From a virus, in the IMG/VR virus record IMGVR_UViG_3300033233_000065, positions 1-44,202 of that record: a DNA stretch of 44,202 nucleotides, one strand, 5' to 3'. The translations under genes and the position numbers were made by a program. The notes below the pieces were generated by a model that saw nothing but the letters and a program-made list of their open reading frames with translations, was not told where the DNA came from and searched no databases. Positions 39,499 through 44,202 of the stretch are shown piece by piece (position 1 is the stretch's first letter; each line of letters begins with the position of its first letter).

Positions 39499-41118
39499 TC
39501 ATGATATTTGAGTCTCGCAAATCTGACCACCGAAGATGGAGTATGCCAACTCAGGATCAATCTCTTCATCCGGATCAAGGTTCAGAGCCTTCCGAATGAT
39601 CTCAGTGTCTGTCCCTCGGATGGATGAGATGATTCGGCGTTCTTCCTTCCGCATCCGTTCTTGAAACTCAGGAGAGAGCTGACCCTTCACAAGCTGAAGC
39701 TGAAGAGCCAAGCAGTCCACTGCATCGTCATGTTCCCCTAGGGGATAGTCTGCCATCTCTTGACGCAAGATCATCTGCGTCGAGCGAATGAACAGACGGC
39801 CTGTCGCCATGATAGGCTGCAACCCCCGAACGTGAGGCTTGCCCTTCCCACCTGGCTTCAGAGGTTCGATCCTGCTATACAACCCTTCTGCATCTGTCCG
39901 CTGTTTTAGGAAGAACTGGAGAGACATCTGATAGGTGGCCTTCTCAATACCGATCTTTCGAGGGCCGTATCGCTTGGTGAACATCACTAGCTTCTCGATC
40001 AGTTCGAGAGGCGTACACCTTGCTGCGAAGCTCTCCAATACCACCATCTGATTACGTGGTGAGATGCCTACCACCGAGATGCTGTTTCGATCACTGGTCA
40101 GGGTCTCCGCTGGGGCTGGATCAACTGTGATCGTTACATCCAGCTGATCCAACCTCCAGCTGTCTTGCACCGTCCCATCGTGGTTGAAGAGCTCTACCCG
40201 ATCCCCTGCCTCATTCCATTCCCAGAACTTTAGATCCTCTACATTCAGGTCCTGAACATCTGGGTTCCTCGGATTGTTCATGTAGTTGCATGACCATCTG
40301 TACTCCAGCACCACATCCCGAATCTCAGCAAGCTTCTTCAAGCTGAACCGCTCTGGGAAGATTGGCTGTCCGTCCTCGATCGCCCCTCTGATGAAGCGGG
40401 ACATCCTCGGACGGAAGGTCTTCTCGTACCATGAGTACACATCCGCGAATGTCCATCTCGTCCCTACCAGCCAATGTGTATCTTTTTCTGGATCAATCAT
40501 CAGGGCATCTACACCCTTGATTCTATTGATTGCTTCCTGCATGACCAGCTCGGACCTGACAGCTTCTTCCGAGATCGGGTCGTCATCTGTGATATGATTG
40601 AAGTGCTGAGATGTGCTGGTGCTGGTAATGCCAGCTGCACTAATCGTCGGTTCAGGGTATTGTCCCTGCCTAACGAAGTCTAGCTCACTATCATTCCACC
40701 GGACCTTCTTCATATCTTTAGGGATCACCTCCGGATACAGGGCTCTGAAGATCCGGTTGCCTTCAGCATGCTGTCGGATGGTACGGAGGAACCTCTGTGC
40801 GTTTGTTGCTACCTCATTCCGAATGAGATTTCTCTTCTCTGGATTCTGAACCACCTTCTGCATTGTCCCACCGATAGTTAGGACAGATGACTTGAAATGG
40901 TCACGAGGCCAGAGGATCAACTTGAACTGTGAAGGGTTCACCTGGATGAATCTGCAGGCTGGCCCGTGGCAGCCCATCGCCATGTCTCTGTATCCCAGAA
41001 CCCCCTTCGCAAAGAAGTAAAGGTCGGTTCGCCCTCGCAGTGCGAGTTCTTCTCGCATATCGGTGGGGAGGGATGCGACTTTCTCGTCTACGAAGGGGAT
41101 ATCTGGGGTATCAACCAT
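39499..41118 (-). CDS. Terminase large subunit
   Basis: 539 residues. ATPase: WPRDHFKSS (70-78) as deviant Walker A, Walker B with ITDDDP (D178-D180) and a coupling region (VGTRWTFADVYSW). Nuclease: TVDPAPAE (D333), IEKATY (E392) and EHDDAVDCLAL (D464, D465, D468). It starts at 41118 overlapping the previous gene; AAGGA is about 10 nt upstream. It cuts concatemers and pumps DNA through the portal. A headful mechanism would fit the circular, permuted-looking assembly. Confidence 0.93.
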   Translation of the reverse strand: MVDTPDIPFVDEKVASLPTDMREELALRGRTDLYFFAKGVLGYRDMAMGCHGPACRFIQVNPSQFKLILWPRDHFKSSVLTIGGTMQKVVQNPEKRNLIRNEVATNAQRFLRTIRQHAEGNRIFRALYPEVIPKDMKKVRWNDSELDFVRQGQYPEPTISAAGITSTSTSQHFNHITDDDPISEEAVRSELVMQEAINRIKGVDALMIDPEKDTHWLVGTRWTFADVYSWYEKTFRPRMSRFIRGAIEDGQPIFPERFSLKKLAEIRDVVLEYRWSCNYMNNPRNPDVQDLNVEDLKFWEWNEAGDRVELFNHDGTVQDSWRLDQLDVTITVDPAPAETLTSDRNSISVVGISPRNQMVVLESFAARCTPLELIEKLVMFTKRYGPRKIGIEKATYQMSLQFFLKQRTDAEGLYSRIEPLKPGGKGKPHVRGLQPIMATGRLFIRSTQMILRQEMADYPLGEHDDAVDCLALQLQLVKGQLSPEFQERMRKEERRIISSIRGTDTEIIRKALNLDPDEEIDPELAYSIFGGQICETQIS

Positions 41119-41341
41119 GAGCCATAGTCCTTAGACTGTGCATAGCAGCGTCTGCCGCCAACCATGCAGAGTTCCAAGCCTGCGTCCTCCATTCCCTTTT
41201 ACTGATGGGCTGTGTCTTTGGATGTGTCAGCACAGATTGATTCTCCTTCAATGTGAAGAACATCTCATTGAAGATGAGCCTTGCTAACTCACTCCACTTA
41301 CGCCATTGGCGCACTGGTACTTTGTATATGTTCCTAGCCAT
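41111..41341 (-). CDS. Hypothetical basic protein (76 aa)
   Basis: AGAAGG before 41341. Product MARNIYKVPVRQWRKWSELARLIFNEMFFTLKENQSVLTHPKTQPISKREWRTQAWNSAWLAADAAMHSLRTMAHG is basic and helical with many Trp; it recalls small proteins found near terminases but no name can be given. Overlaps both neighbours by 8 nt. Confidence 0.7.
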   Translation of the reverse strand: MARNIYKVPVRQWRKWSELARLIFNEMFFTLKENQSVLTHPKTQPISKREWRTQAWNSAWLAADAAMHSLRTMAHG

Positions 41342-41660
41342 TCGGATTAGCCTTCTTCAGTTTGAACGAGACGACCGCTGCTCCTTGCACGATGAGACCT
41401 TTCAAGATCGCAGGGGTCAACTGGCTGAGACAGTCTGATGCACTCATATCTACCGAGCATGAAATATTCGTCCCGATGACACTTGCTCCCACTGCAAACG
41501 CCTGTGTCAGCACAAACATCCAAGCATGTTTTGCCCATGCTGGCTGACTGTCAATCCAACCTCCGAGCTTCTTGATATACTGGAAGGCAAACATCGCCAG
41601 GGGCCCTGCAACTGCTCCGATCAGGAACGACGTAGGAACTAGCTTCAACAGTACATTCAT
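41334..41660 (-). CDS. Holin-like membrane protein (108 aa)
   Basis: GGAGGAACAG before 41660. Three hydrophobic segments: LVPTSFLIGAVAGPLAMFAFQYI (about 7-29), HAWMFVLTQAFAVGASVIG (about 45-63) and LKGLIVQGAAVVSF (about 86-99), with Lys-rich end (KLKKANPNG). The size and three-span topology match class I holins. Lying between the terminase subunits, away from the putative lysis pair, is unusual but seen in some phages. Confidence 0.6.
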   Translation of the reverse strand: MNVLLKLVPTSFLIGAVAGPLAMFAFQYIKKLGGWIDSQPAWAKHAWMFVLTQAFAVGASVIGTNISCSVDMSASDCLSQLTPAILKGLIVQGAAVVSFKLKKANPNG

Positions 41661-42199
41661 TCTGTTCCTCCAGTGATTGATGGCCGCTGAGGAACTTCAT
41701 CTACTTTGACGAAGTCTCCTTCTGCGACCTCTGCATCCATCGCCTGCAGCAACCTTCCTTCTGTCAGGGCTGCAGCAATCTCCTTCGCATCCCTCCCTGA
41801 AAGAGTGAAAGCTTCCATCTGAATCTTGTTCGTCTTGCTCGTCTCTGGGTTCCGATCGAGGATATCCTTTGCAGCCTTGAACTTGACCTCCTCCGTCGAG
41901 CCGTTGGTGATCTGTTCTTCCATCACATTCAGTGCCTTCTCTGATAGCTTCGCTATGACGGCTGACAAGCTCATGGCTCTCTCTGTAACCCCAGAATCAA
42001 AGGATTCCTCAAACTTCCTGCCTGCCACCGAGCGTCTGGCATTACTCACTGTCGACGCTGTGACTCCCGCAATCTGCCCTGCTTCCCTTTGTGTCCTGAC
42101 AGCACCCGACACATATAGCTTCAATGCCATCTTCGTCCTTGGAGGGACGTTTGGATGGTCTTTCTGTCTCCATGCCCTGTTATATTCCGGTGAAGTCAT
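41657..42199 (-). CDS. Terminase small subunit-like protein
   Basis: 180 residues. N-terminal HTH (TQREAGQIAGVTASTVSNARRSVAG, about 34-60) preceded by a basic start, a central helical region (SLSAVIAKLSEKALNVMEEQITNGSTEEVKFKAAKDILDRNPETSKTNKIQ) and a disordered tail. That order is typical of small terminases that recognise the packaging site. First gene behind the minus-strand promoter at 42257-42285; GGTGAA-type context but a weak ribosome-binding site. Confidence 0.78.
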   Translation of the reverse strand: MTSPEYNRAWRQKDHPNVPPRTKMALKLYVSGAVRTQREAGQIAGVTASTVSNARRSVAGRKFEESFDSGVTERAMSLSAVIAKLSEKALNVMEEQITNGSTEEVKFKAAKDILDRNPETSKTNKIQMEAFTLSGRDAKEIAAALTEGRLLQAMDAEVAEGDFVKVDEVPQRPSITGGTE

Positions 42200-42256
42200 T
42201 TCCAGCCCATTCCGATGTCAGGCCTCGTCAGGCCATGTTCTCCATCTCTCCATCAC

Positions 42257-42285
42257 ATCATAATATCAGAACCATACCTTGTCAA
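42257..42285 (-). promoter_or_regulatory. Late promoter for the packaging and virion operon
   Basis: On the minus strand: TTGACA (42285-42280), 17 nt, TATGAT (42262-42257); expected start near 42250. The only strong promoter seen ahead of the 26-kb minus-strand arm. Confidence 0.82.
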
Positions 42286-42301
42286 TAGCCTATGTCGAAG
42301 A

Positions 42302-42317
42302 TGTCCAATATTAGACA
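42302..42317. repeat. Dispersed palindrome copy 10 (TGTCCAATATTAGACA)
   Basis: One deviating base. Its centre (42309.5) lies about 60 bp upstream of the predicted start of the late promoter, a place used by activators. Confidence 0.87.
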
Positions 42318-42444
42318 AGTGGGCATCCGAGAAGTCCCTGCTAGAATGTTTGTCAGTATGACCCTAAAAAGTTGCTCGCGTTTTGTAGGAAGTCACCTCC
42401 GCGCGGGCTACTCACGGTTGGGGGGCTACCCCCCGTCCGTCGCT

Positions 42445-42459
42445 GTGTCGCATCGACAC
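42445..42459. promoter_or_regulatory. Palindromic operator candidate GTGTCG-CAT-CGACAC
   Basis: Perfect 6-bp arms with a 3-bp centre, ending 3 bp before the -35 box of the plus-strand promoter. The GTGTCG half-site recurs in the leader (42575, 42605 inverted) and after the gene (43097 inverted), which would suit autoregulation. Confidence 0.5.
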
Positions 42460-42462
42460 GTC

Positions 42463-42491
42463 TTGACATTTCACATCATCGGTTGTATCAT
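42463..42491 (+). promoter_or_regulatory. Promoter of the GC-rich accessory gene
   Basis: TTGACA (42463-42468), 17 nt, TATCAT (42486-42491); start point near 42498. Same -10 sequence as the promoter at 43682. Confidence 0.8.
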
Positions 42492-42563
42492 TCATACGTA
42501 GCGAAACGACACGCACGACGGCGGTTGGCCGCGTGTTGGTGTCACCGATGTTTGACAACTGAT

Positions 42564-42581
42564 TGTATGTGTATGTGTCGG
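42564..42581. repeat. Left 18-bp inverted repeat of the accessory gene
   Basis: TGTATGTGTATGTGTCGG; exact reverse complement of 43096-43113. It brackets one gene and its leader, about 530 bp apart. Confidence 0.85.
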
Positions 42582-42619
42582 ATCGAAACAACAACCGATT
42601 CATCCGACACGGAGAAACG

Positions 42620-43081
42620 ATGGACATCAATCAAGCCATTACCGACAACGGTTGTCAGGAATACGGTTTCAAATGGAGCGCCGAAACCGTCAGCCGCGAC
42701 CACGGGCCAAATGCGAGCGATCGGCGCCCGGTAAACAACAAGGCGCAGATCGTGGTCATTTTTGACGTGGCGAAGTTCGAGGCCGCGTTCCCCGGGTATT
42801 TGCTCAAGTGTGCCAATGGCACGTCTCCCCGCGTGGAATGCCAACGCATCGGGCGGAAGTTCACGGGAAATGACATTCCCGGAAACCGCCGTGCGGTTGT
42901 GTCGCACATGATGGGATCGCGCGTGAAGTTGGCGCGCATCGTCAGCCGCCCGTTGCCGGACGGTAAGACGTACACCGGAACGGACGAAACCGAATACCGC
43001 CAGATGTACGCGGCGGCGCTTGTGGACGCCGGAGTTGACGGCCCACTCGCGGTTGAGATCGCACGTAGAACGGCGTGGTAA
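42620..43081 (+). CDS. Accessory (moron-like) protein of unknown function (153 aa)
   Basis: GGAGA 6 nt before ATG 42620. GC-richer than its surroundings, with its own promoter, operator-like palindrome, flanking 18-bp inverted repeats and terminator: the marks of an independently acquired unit. The product (MDINQAITDNGCQEYGFKWSAETVSRDHGPNAS...VVIFDVAKFEAAFPGYLLKCANGTSPRVEC...GSRVKLARIVSRPLPDGKTYTGTDETEYRQMYAAALVDAGVDG) looks globular alpha/beta with a basic middle (RIGRKF, GNRRAV). No family is recognised. Confidence 0.75.
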   Translation: MDINQAITDNGCQEYGFKWSAETVSRDHGPNASDRRPVNNKAQIVVIFDVAKFEAAFPGYLLKCANGTSPRVECQRIGRKFTGNDIPGNRRAVVSHMMGSRVKLARIVSRPLPDGKTYTGTDETEYRQMYAAALVDAGVDGPLAVEIARRTAW

Positions 43082-43095
43082 CGTAGGGTAAACCC

Positions 43096-43113
43096 CCGAC
43101 ACATACACATACA
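43096..43113. repeat. Right 18-bp inverted repeat of the accessory gene
   Basis: CCGACACATACACATACA, exact reverse complement of 42564-42581, starting 15 nt after the gene. Confidence 0.85.
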
Positions 43114-43122
43114 TTACCTCAC

Positions 43123-43158
43123 AACCCCGTAGGTGTTTCGCTTACGGGGTTATTTTTC
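43123..43158 (+). terminator. Rho-independent terminator of the accessory gene
   Basis: AACCCCGTA (43123-43131) pairs perfectly with TACGGGGTT (43143-43151), 11-nt loop, followed by ATTTTT. Confidence 0.9.
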
Positions 43159-43198
43159 GTCGCTGATATGCCGATGTTAGGATGATGTGTCAGGTCCC

Positions 43199-43350
43199 GG
43201 TAGGAATCGTAGGTCCTTACACCCGGGTTTCATGGGGTGGTAGGTGTTGTAGGGGTTTCCCTGGTGTTTAAAAATATATGTAAGGGAAAACCTTAGGGCA
43301 TACACCTACTACCATACAAAACCCACCCGTCAGGACCTACTACTCCTACC
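43199..43350. other. 152-bp nested palindrome with AT-rich centre: candidate replication origin
   Basis: Three pairs of arms share one centre near 43274: GGTAGGAATCGTAGGTCC (43199-43216) with GGACCTACTACTCCTACC (43333-43350), 16/18; GGTGGTAGGTGT (43236-43247) with ACACCTACTACC (43302-43313), 11/12; GGTTTCCCT with AGGGAAAACC. The core 43266-43283 is nearly all A/T. GTAGG occurs at 43200, 43209, 43240, 43249 and inverted at 43305, 43336, 43345, in pairs 9 bp apart repeated at 40-bp steps, like iterons. Confidence 0.55.
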
Positions 43351-43393
43351 ATGTCCCATTTATGGTTGATCGAATATTACATTGACAGAACCA

Positions 43394-43422
43394 TTGCGGA
43401 GTTGAACACCTGATGGTATCGT
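43394..43422 (+). promoter_or_regulatory. Weak promoter candidate before the 47-residue gene
   Basis: TTGCGG (43394-43399), 17 nt, TATCGT (43417-43422). The -10 surroundings (CTGATGGTATCRTT) match those of the strong promoter at 43682. Confidence 0.4.
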
Positions 43423-43491
43423 TCATTCAATGGGAACGTGGATGGGATTGACAACCGATGGAATGGACATTCACTCATTCGGAGGTGGATA

Positions 43492-43635
43492 ATGGCTAAT
43501 CCCACAAGGATTCCACCGGGAAGTAAAATCTTGATCATTGCCAGCCAGGTGACGTTTGAGGAGATTCTCTCCCATACGTTCGTCGTGTTGCTGGAGACGG
43601 AAGATGGTTGGATTCTCACAACGACAAAGGTGTGA
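43492..43635 (+). CDS. Small hypothetical protein (47 aa)
   Basis: ATG 43492 has GGAGGTGG 6 nt upstream. Product MANPTRIPPGSKILIIASQVTFEEILSHTFVVLLETEDGWILTTTKV looks like a compact beta-barrel (alternating hydrophobics). Function unknown. Palindrome copy 11 begins 3 nt after the stop. Confidence 0.65.
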   Translation: MANPTRIPPGSKILIIASQVTFEEILSHTFVVLLETEDGWILTTTKV

Positions 43636-43637
43636 GT

Positions 43638-43653
43638 TGTCCAATGTTGGACA
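43638..43653. repeat. Dispersed palindrome copy 11 (TGTCCAATGTTGGACA)
   Basis: Full 22-bp extended form with AGT...TCT flanks. Its centre lies about 72 bp upstream of the predicted start of the early promoter at 43682-43710. Confidence 0.93.
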
Positions 43654-43681
43654 TCTGCAACGTGTCAGGTGGCAACTAAAC

Positions 43682-43710
43682 TTGACAAGTTGTGGATCTG
43701 ATGGTATCAT
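43682..43710 (+). promoter_or_regulatory. Early promoter for the small-gene operon
   Basis: TTGACA (43682-43687), 17 nt, TATCAT (43705-43710); start near 43717. It should drive 43786 onward, through the junction, to about 5.4 kb. Confidence 0.82.
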
Positions 43711-43785
43711 TGTTACATGGGGTCGGATGAACCGATCCCAATCGTAGGATAACCTGAGATGCCGCATAGCGGCGGAGGTAGGAAA

Positions 43786-43944
43786 ATGTATCAGAAGCTC
43801 ACTCCCAAAAAGCCCAAGCCTCGGGCAGTCCATCGTGAAGTTACCGATGAAGACGTTGAGGCACTCCTCAGACTGGTCGAGAAGTGGCATGCCCGTCTCA
43901 CGATCAAGCGTGGCGGGGAGATCATCATTCGCTCGGAGAGATAA
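43786..43944 (+). CDS. Small basic protein (52 aa)
   Basis: ATG 43786 is chosen because GGAGGTAGG precedes it; an ATG at 43759 is in frame but lacks a site. Product MYQKLTPKKPKPRAVHREVTDEDVEALLRLVEKWHARLTIKRGGEIIIRSER: basic tail, then a helix and a beta hairpin. First gene of the early operon. Overlaps the next start (TAATG). Confidence 0.7.
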   Translation: MYQKLTPKKPKPRAVHREVTDEDVEALLRLVEKWHARLTIKRGGEIIIRSER

Positions 43945-44135
43945 TGAGCAAACTCAAATCTCCCTACACCATCATTGATGGTAGGGTAACGTATAACTTC
44001 GCACAGTTGTACGTTCTCGAATGTCCTTTGGGACATAGCAAGTTCGGGTACAAGACACGGCTTCCAGTGGAAGATACCGTCGTTCCCTGTGTTCACTGCG
44101 GTACCAGATGCACAGTCACCCCATCGGAGGGATAA
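43944..44135 (+). CDS. Zinc-ribbon mini-protein (63 aa)
   Basis: Starts at ATG 43944 in a TAATG overlap, with GGAGAG before it. MSKLKSPYTIIDGRVTYNFAQLYVLECPLGHSKFGYKTRLPVEDTVVPCVHCGTRCTVTPSEG has C-P-L-G-H and C-V-H-C...C, a probable zinc ribbon. The last 60 nt are also present at positions 1-60 because the window overlaps itself. Confidence 0.75.
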   Translation: MSKLKSPYTIIDGRVTYNFAQLYVLECPLGHSKFGYKTRLPVEDTVVPCVHCGTRCTVTPSEG

Positions 44136-44202
44136 CACGATGCCTGACGAACGGATCACCATTACGTTTGAGCAAGGAGAGTTCGATCTCTTCGTTGCTC
44201 TC
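44076..44202. repeat. Terminal direct repeat, right copy
   Basis: Exact copy of 1-127. See the left copy. Confidence 0.95.
44140..44202 (+). CDS. 5' part of the 65-316 gene (duplicate)
   Basis: First 21 codons of the 83-residue protein, cut by the window end; the complete gene is at 65-316. Confidence 0.9.
   Translation, partial: MPDERITITFEQGEFDLFVAL

Larger units (their letters stand above)
42200..42619. other. Divergent control region (420 bp without a gene)
   Basis: Holds the minus-strand late promoter, palindrome copy 10, a GGGGGG-CTA-CCCCCC hairpin (42420-42434), a GTGTCG-CAT-CGACAC palindrome (42445-42459), the plus-strand promoter (42463-42491) and a structured leader with GTGTCGGAT/ATCCGACAC (42575-42583, 42602-42610). 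No gene was found between 42200 and 42619. Confidence 0.8.
43082..43491. other. Non-coding region with terminator and candidate origin (410 bp)
   Basis: Contains the right inverted repeat, a terminator, a 152-bp palindrome and a weak promoter candidate. No convincing gene on either strand. Confidence 0.75.

Noticed and set aside
41826-42263. Plus-strand open frame of 145 codons opposite the small terminase gene
   Set aside because: Antisense shadow of a well-supported gene, no ribosome-binding site and implausible composition. The same holds for other antisense frames, such as those opposite the portal, capsid and polymerase genes.
42552-42580. TTGACA at 42552 as another promoter
   Set aside because: At 16-18 nt there is only GTGTCG-like sequence, no -10 box; it lies in the leader of the promoter at 42463.
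43382-43410. TTGACA at 43382 as a promoter
   Set aside because: No -10-like hexamer at the right distance (AACACC).
1-44202. CRISPR array, transposase, integrase or CI-like repressor
   Set aside because: No spaced direct repeats of array type and no matching protein motifs were found; the Cas4-like nuclease belongs to the phage recombination block.

Overview
The window is a complete, circularly closed tailed-phage genome (Caudoviricetes). The first 127 bases recur exactly as the last 127, so the unit genome is about 44,075 bp and the cut falls inside a gene cluster. The host cannot be named from the sequence. Strong Shine-Dalgarno sites (GGAGG, GAGGTGAT), TTGACA-N17-TATCAT/TATATT promoters and ATGA/GTGA translational coupling point to a bacterium with ordinary sigma70-type expression. 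No integrase, excisionase or recognisable CI-like repressor was found, so a virulent life style is likelier. A long portal, a nozzle/stabilisation-like protein, a very large internal virion protein and the absence of a tape measure or tail tube suggest a podovirus-like particle.

Layout: two opposing arms diverge from a control region at about 42.2-43.8 kb and converge at 15.5-15.6 kb. The plus-strand arm (42.6 kb, through the junction, to 15.5 kb) starts with a GC-rich accessory gene flanked by inverted repeats, a 152-bp imperfect palindrome with an AT-rich centre (candidate replication origin) and about 20 small, overlapping early genes of mostly unknown function. These include a HExxH metallopeptidase-like protein and a GC-rich cassette of zinc-ribbon mini-proteins. 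A strong promoter at 5.55 kb then opens the DNA-metabolism block: PD-(D/E)XK nuclease, P-loop ATPase, DUF669-like ssDNA-binding protein, ParB-N/DNA-methyltransferase fusion, LAGLIDADG homing endonuclease, uracil-DNA-glycosylase/family-A DNA polymerase fusion and a DUF3987-type helicase/primase-like protein.

The minus-strand arm (42.2 to 15.6 kb) reads from one strong promoter: small terminase, holin-like protein, large terminase, portal, a small gene overlapping the portal end, scaffold, minor head proteins, major capsid protein, two repeat-built fibre proteins, an adaptor, a spanin-like and DUF5675 lysis pair, a beta-rich stabilisation/nozzle protein, a GNAT acetyltransferase, two internal proteins, a 1,820-residue internal virion protein and a 34-residue membrane peptide.

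The most striking unexplained feature is an 11-copy family of a near-perfect palindrome (core TGTCCAAYRTTGGACA) spread around the whole genome at roughly 1.3-5.8 kb intervals, mostly between genes. Two copies sit directly in front of start codons that lack a ribosome-binding site, two lie just upstream of strong promoters, and one forms the tip of a 56-bp hairpin. A second family of four GC-rich repeats of about 75-85 bp occurs in two intergenic gaps and, in frame, inside two genes. Together with the iteron-like palindrome at 43.2 kb, these are the best candidates for undescribed biology here.
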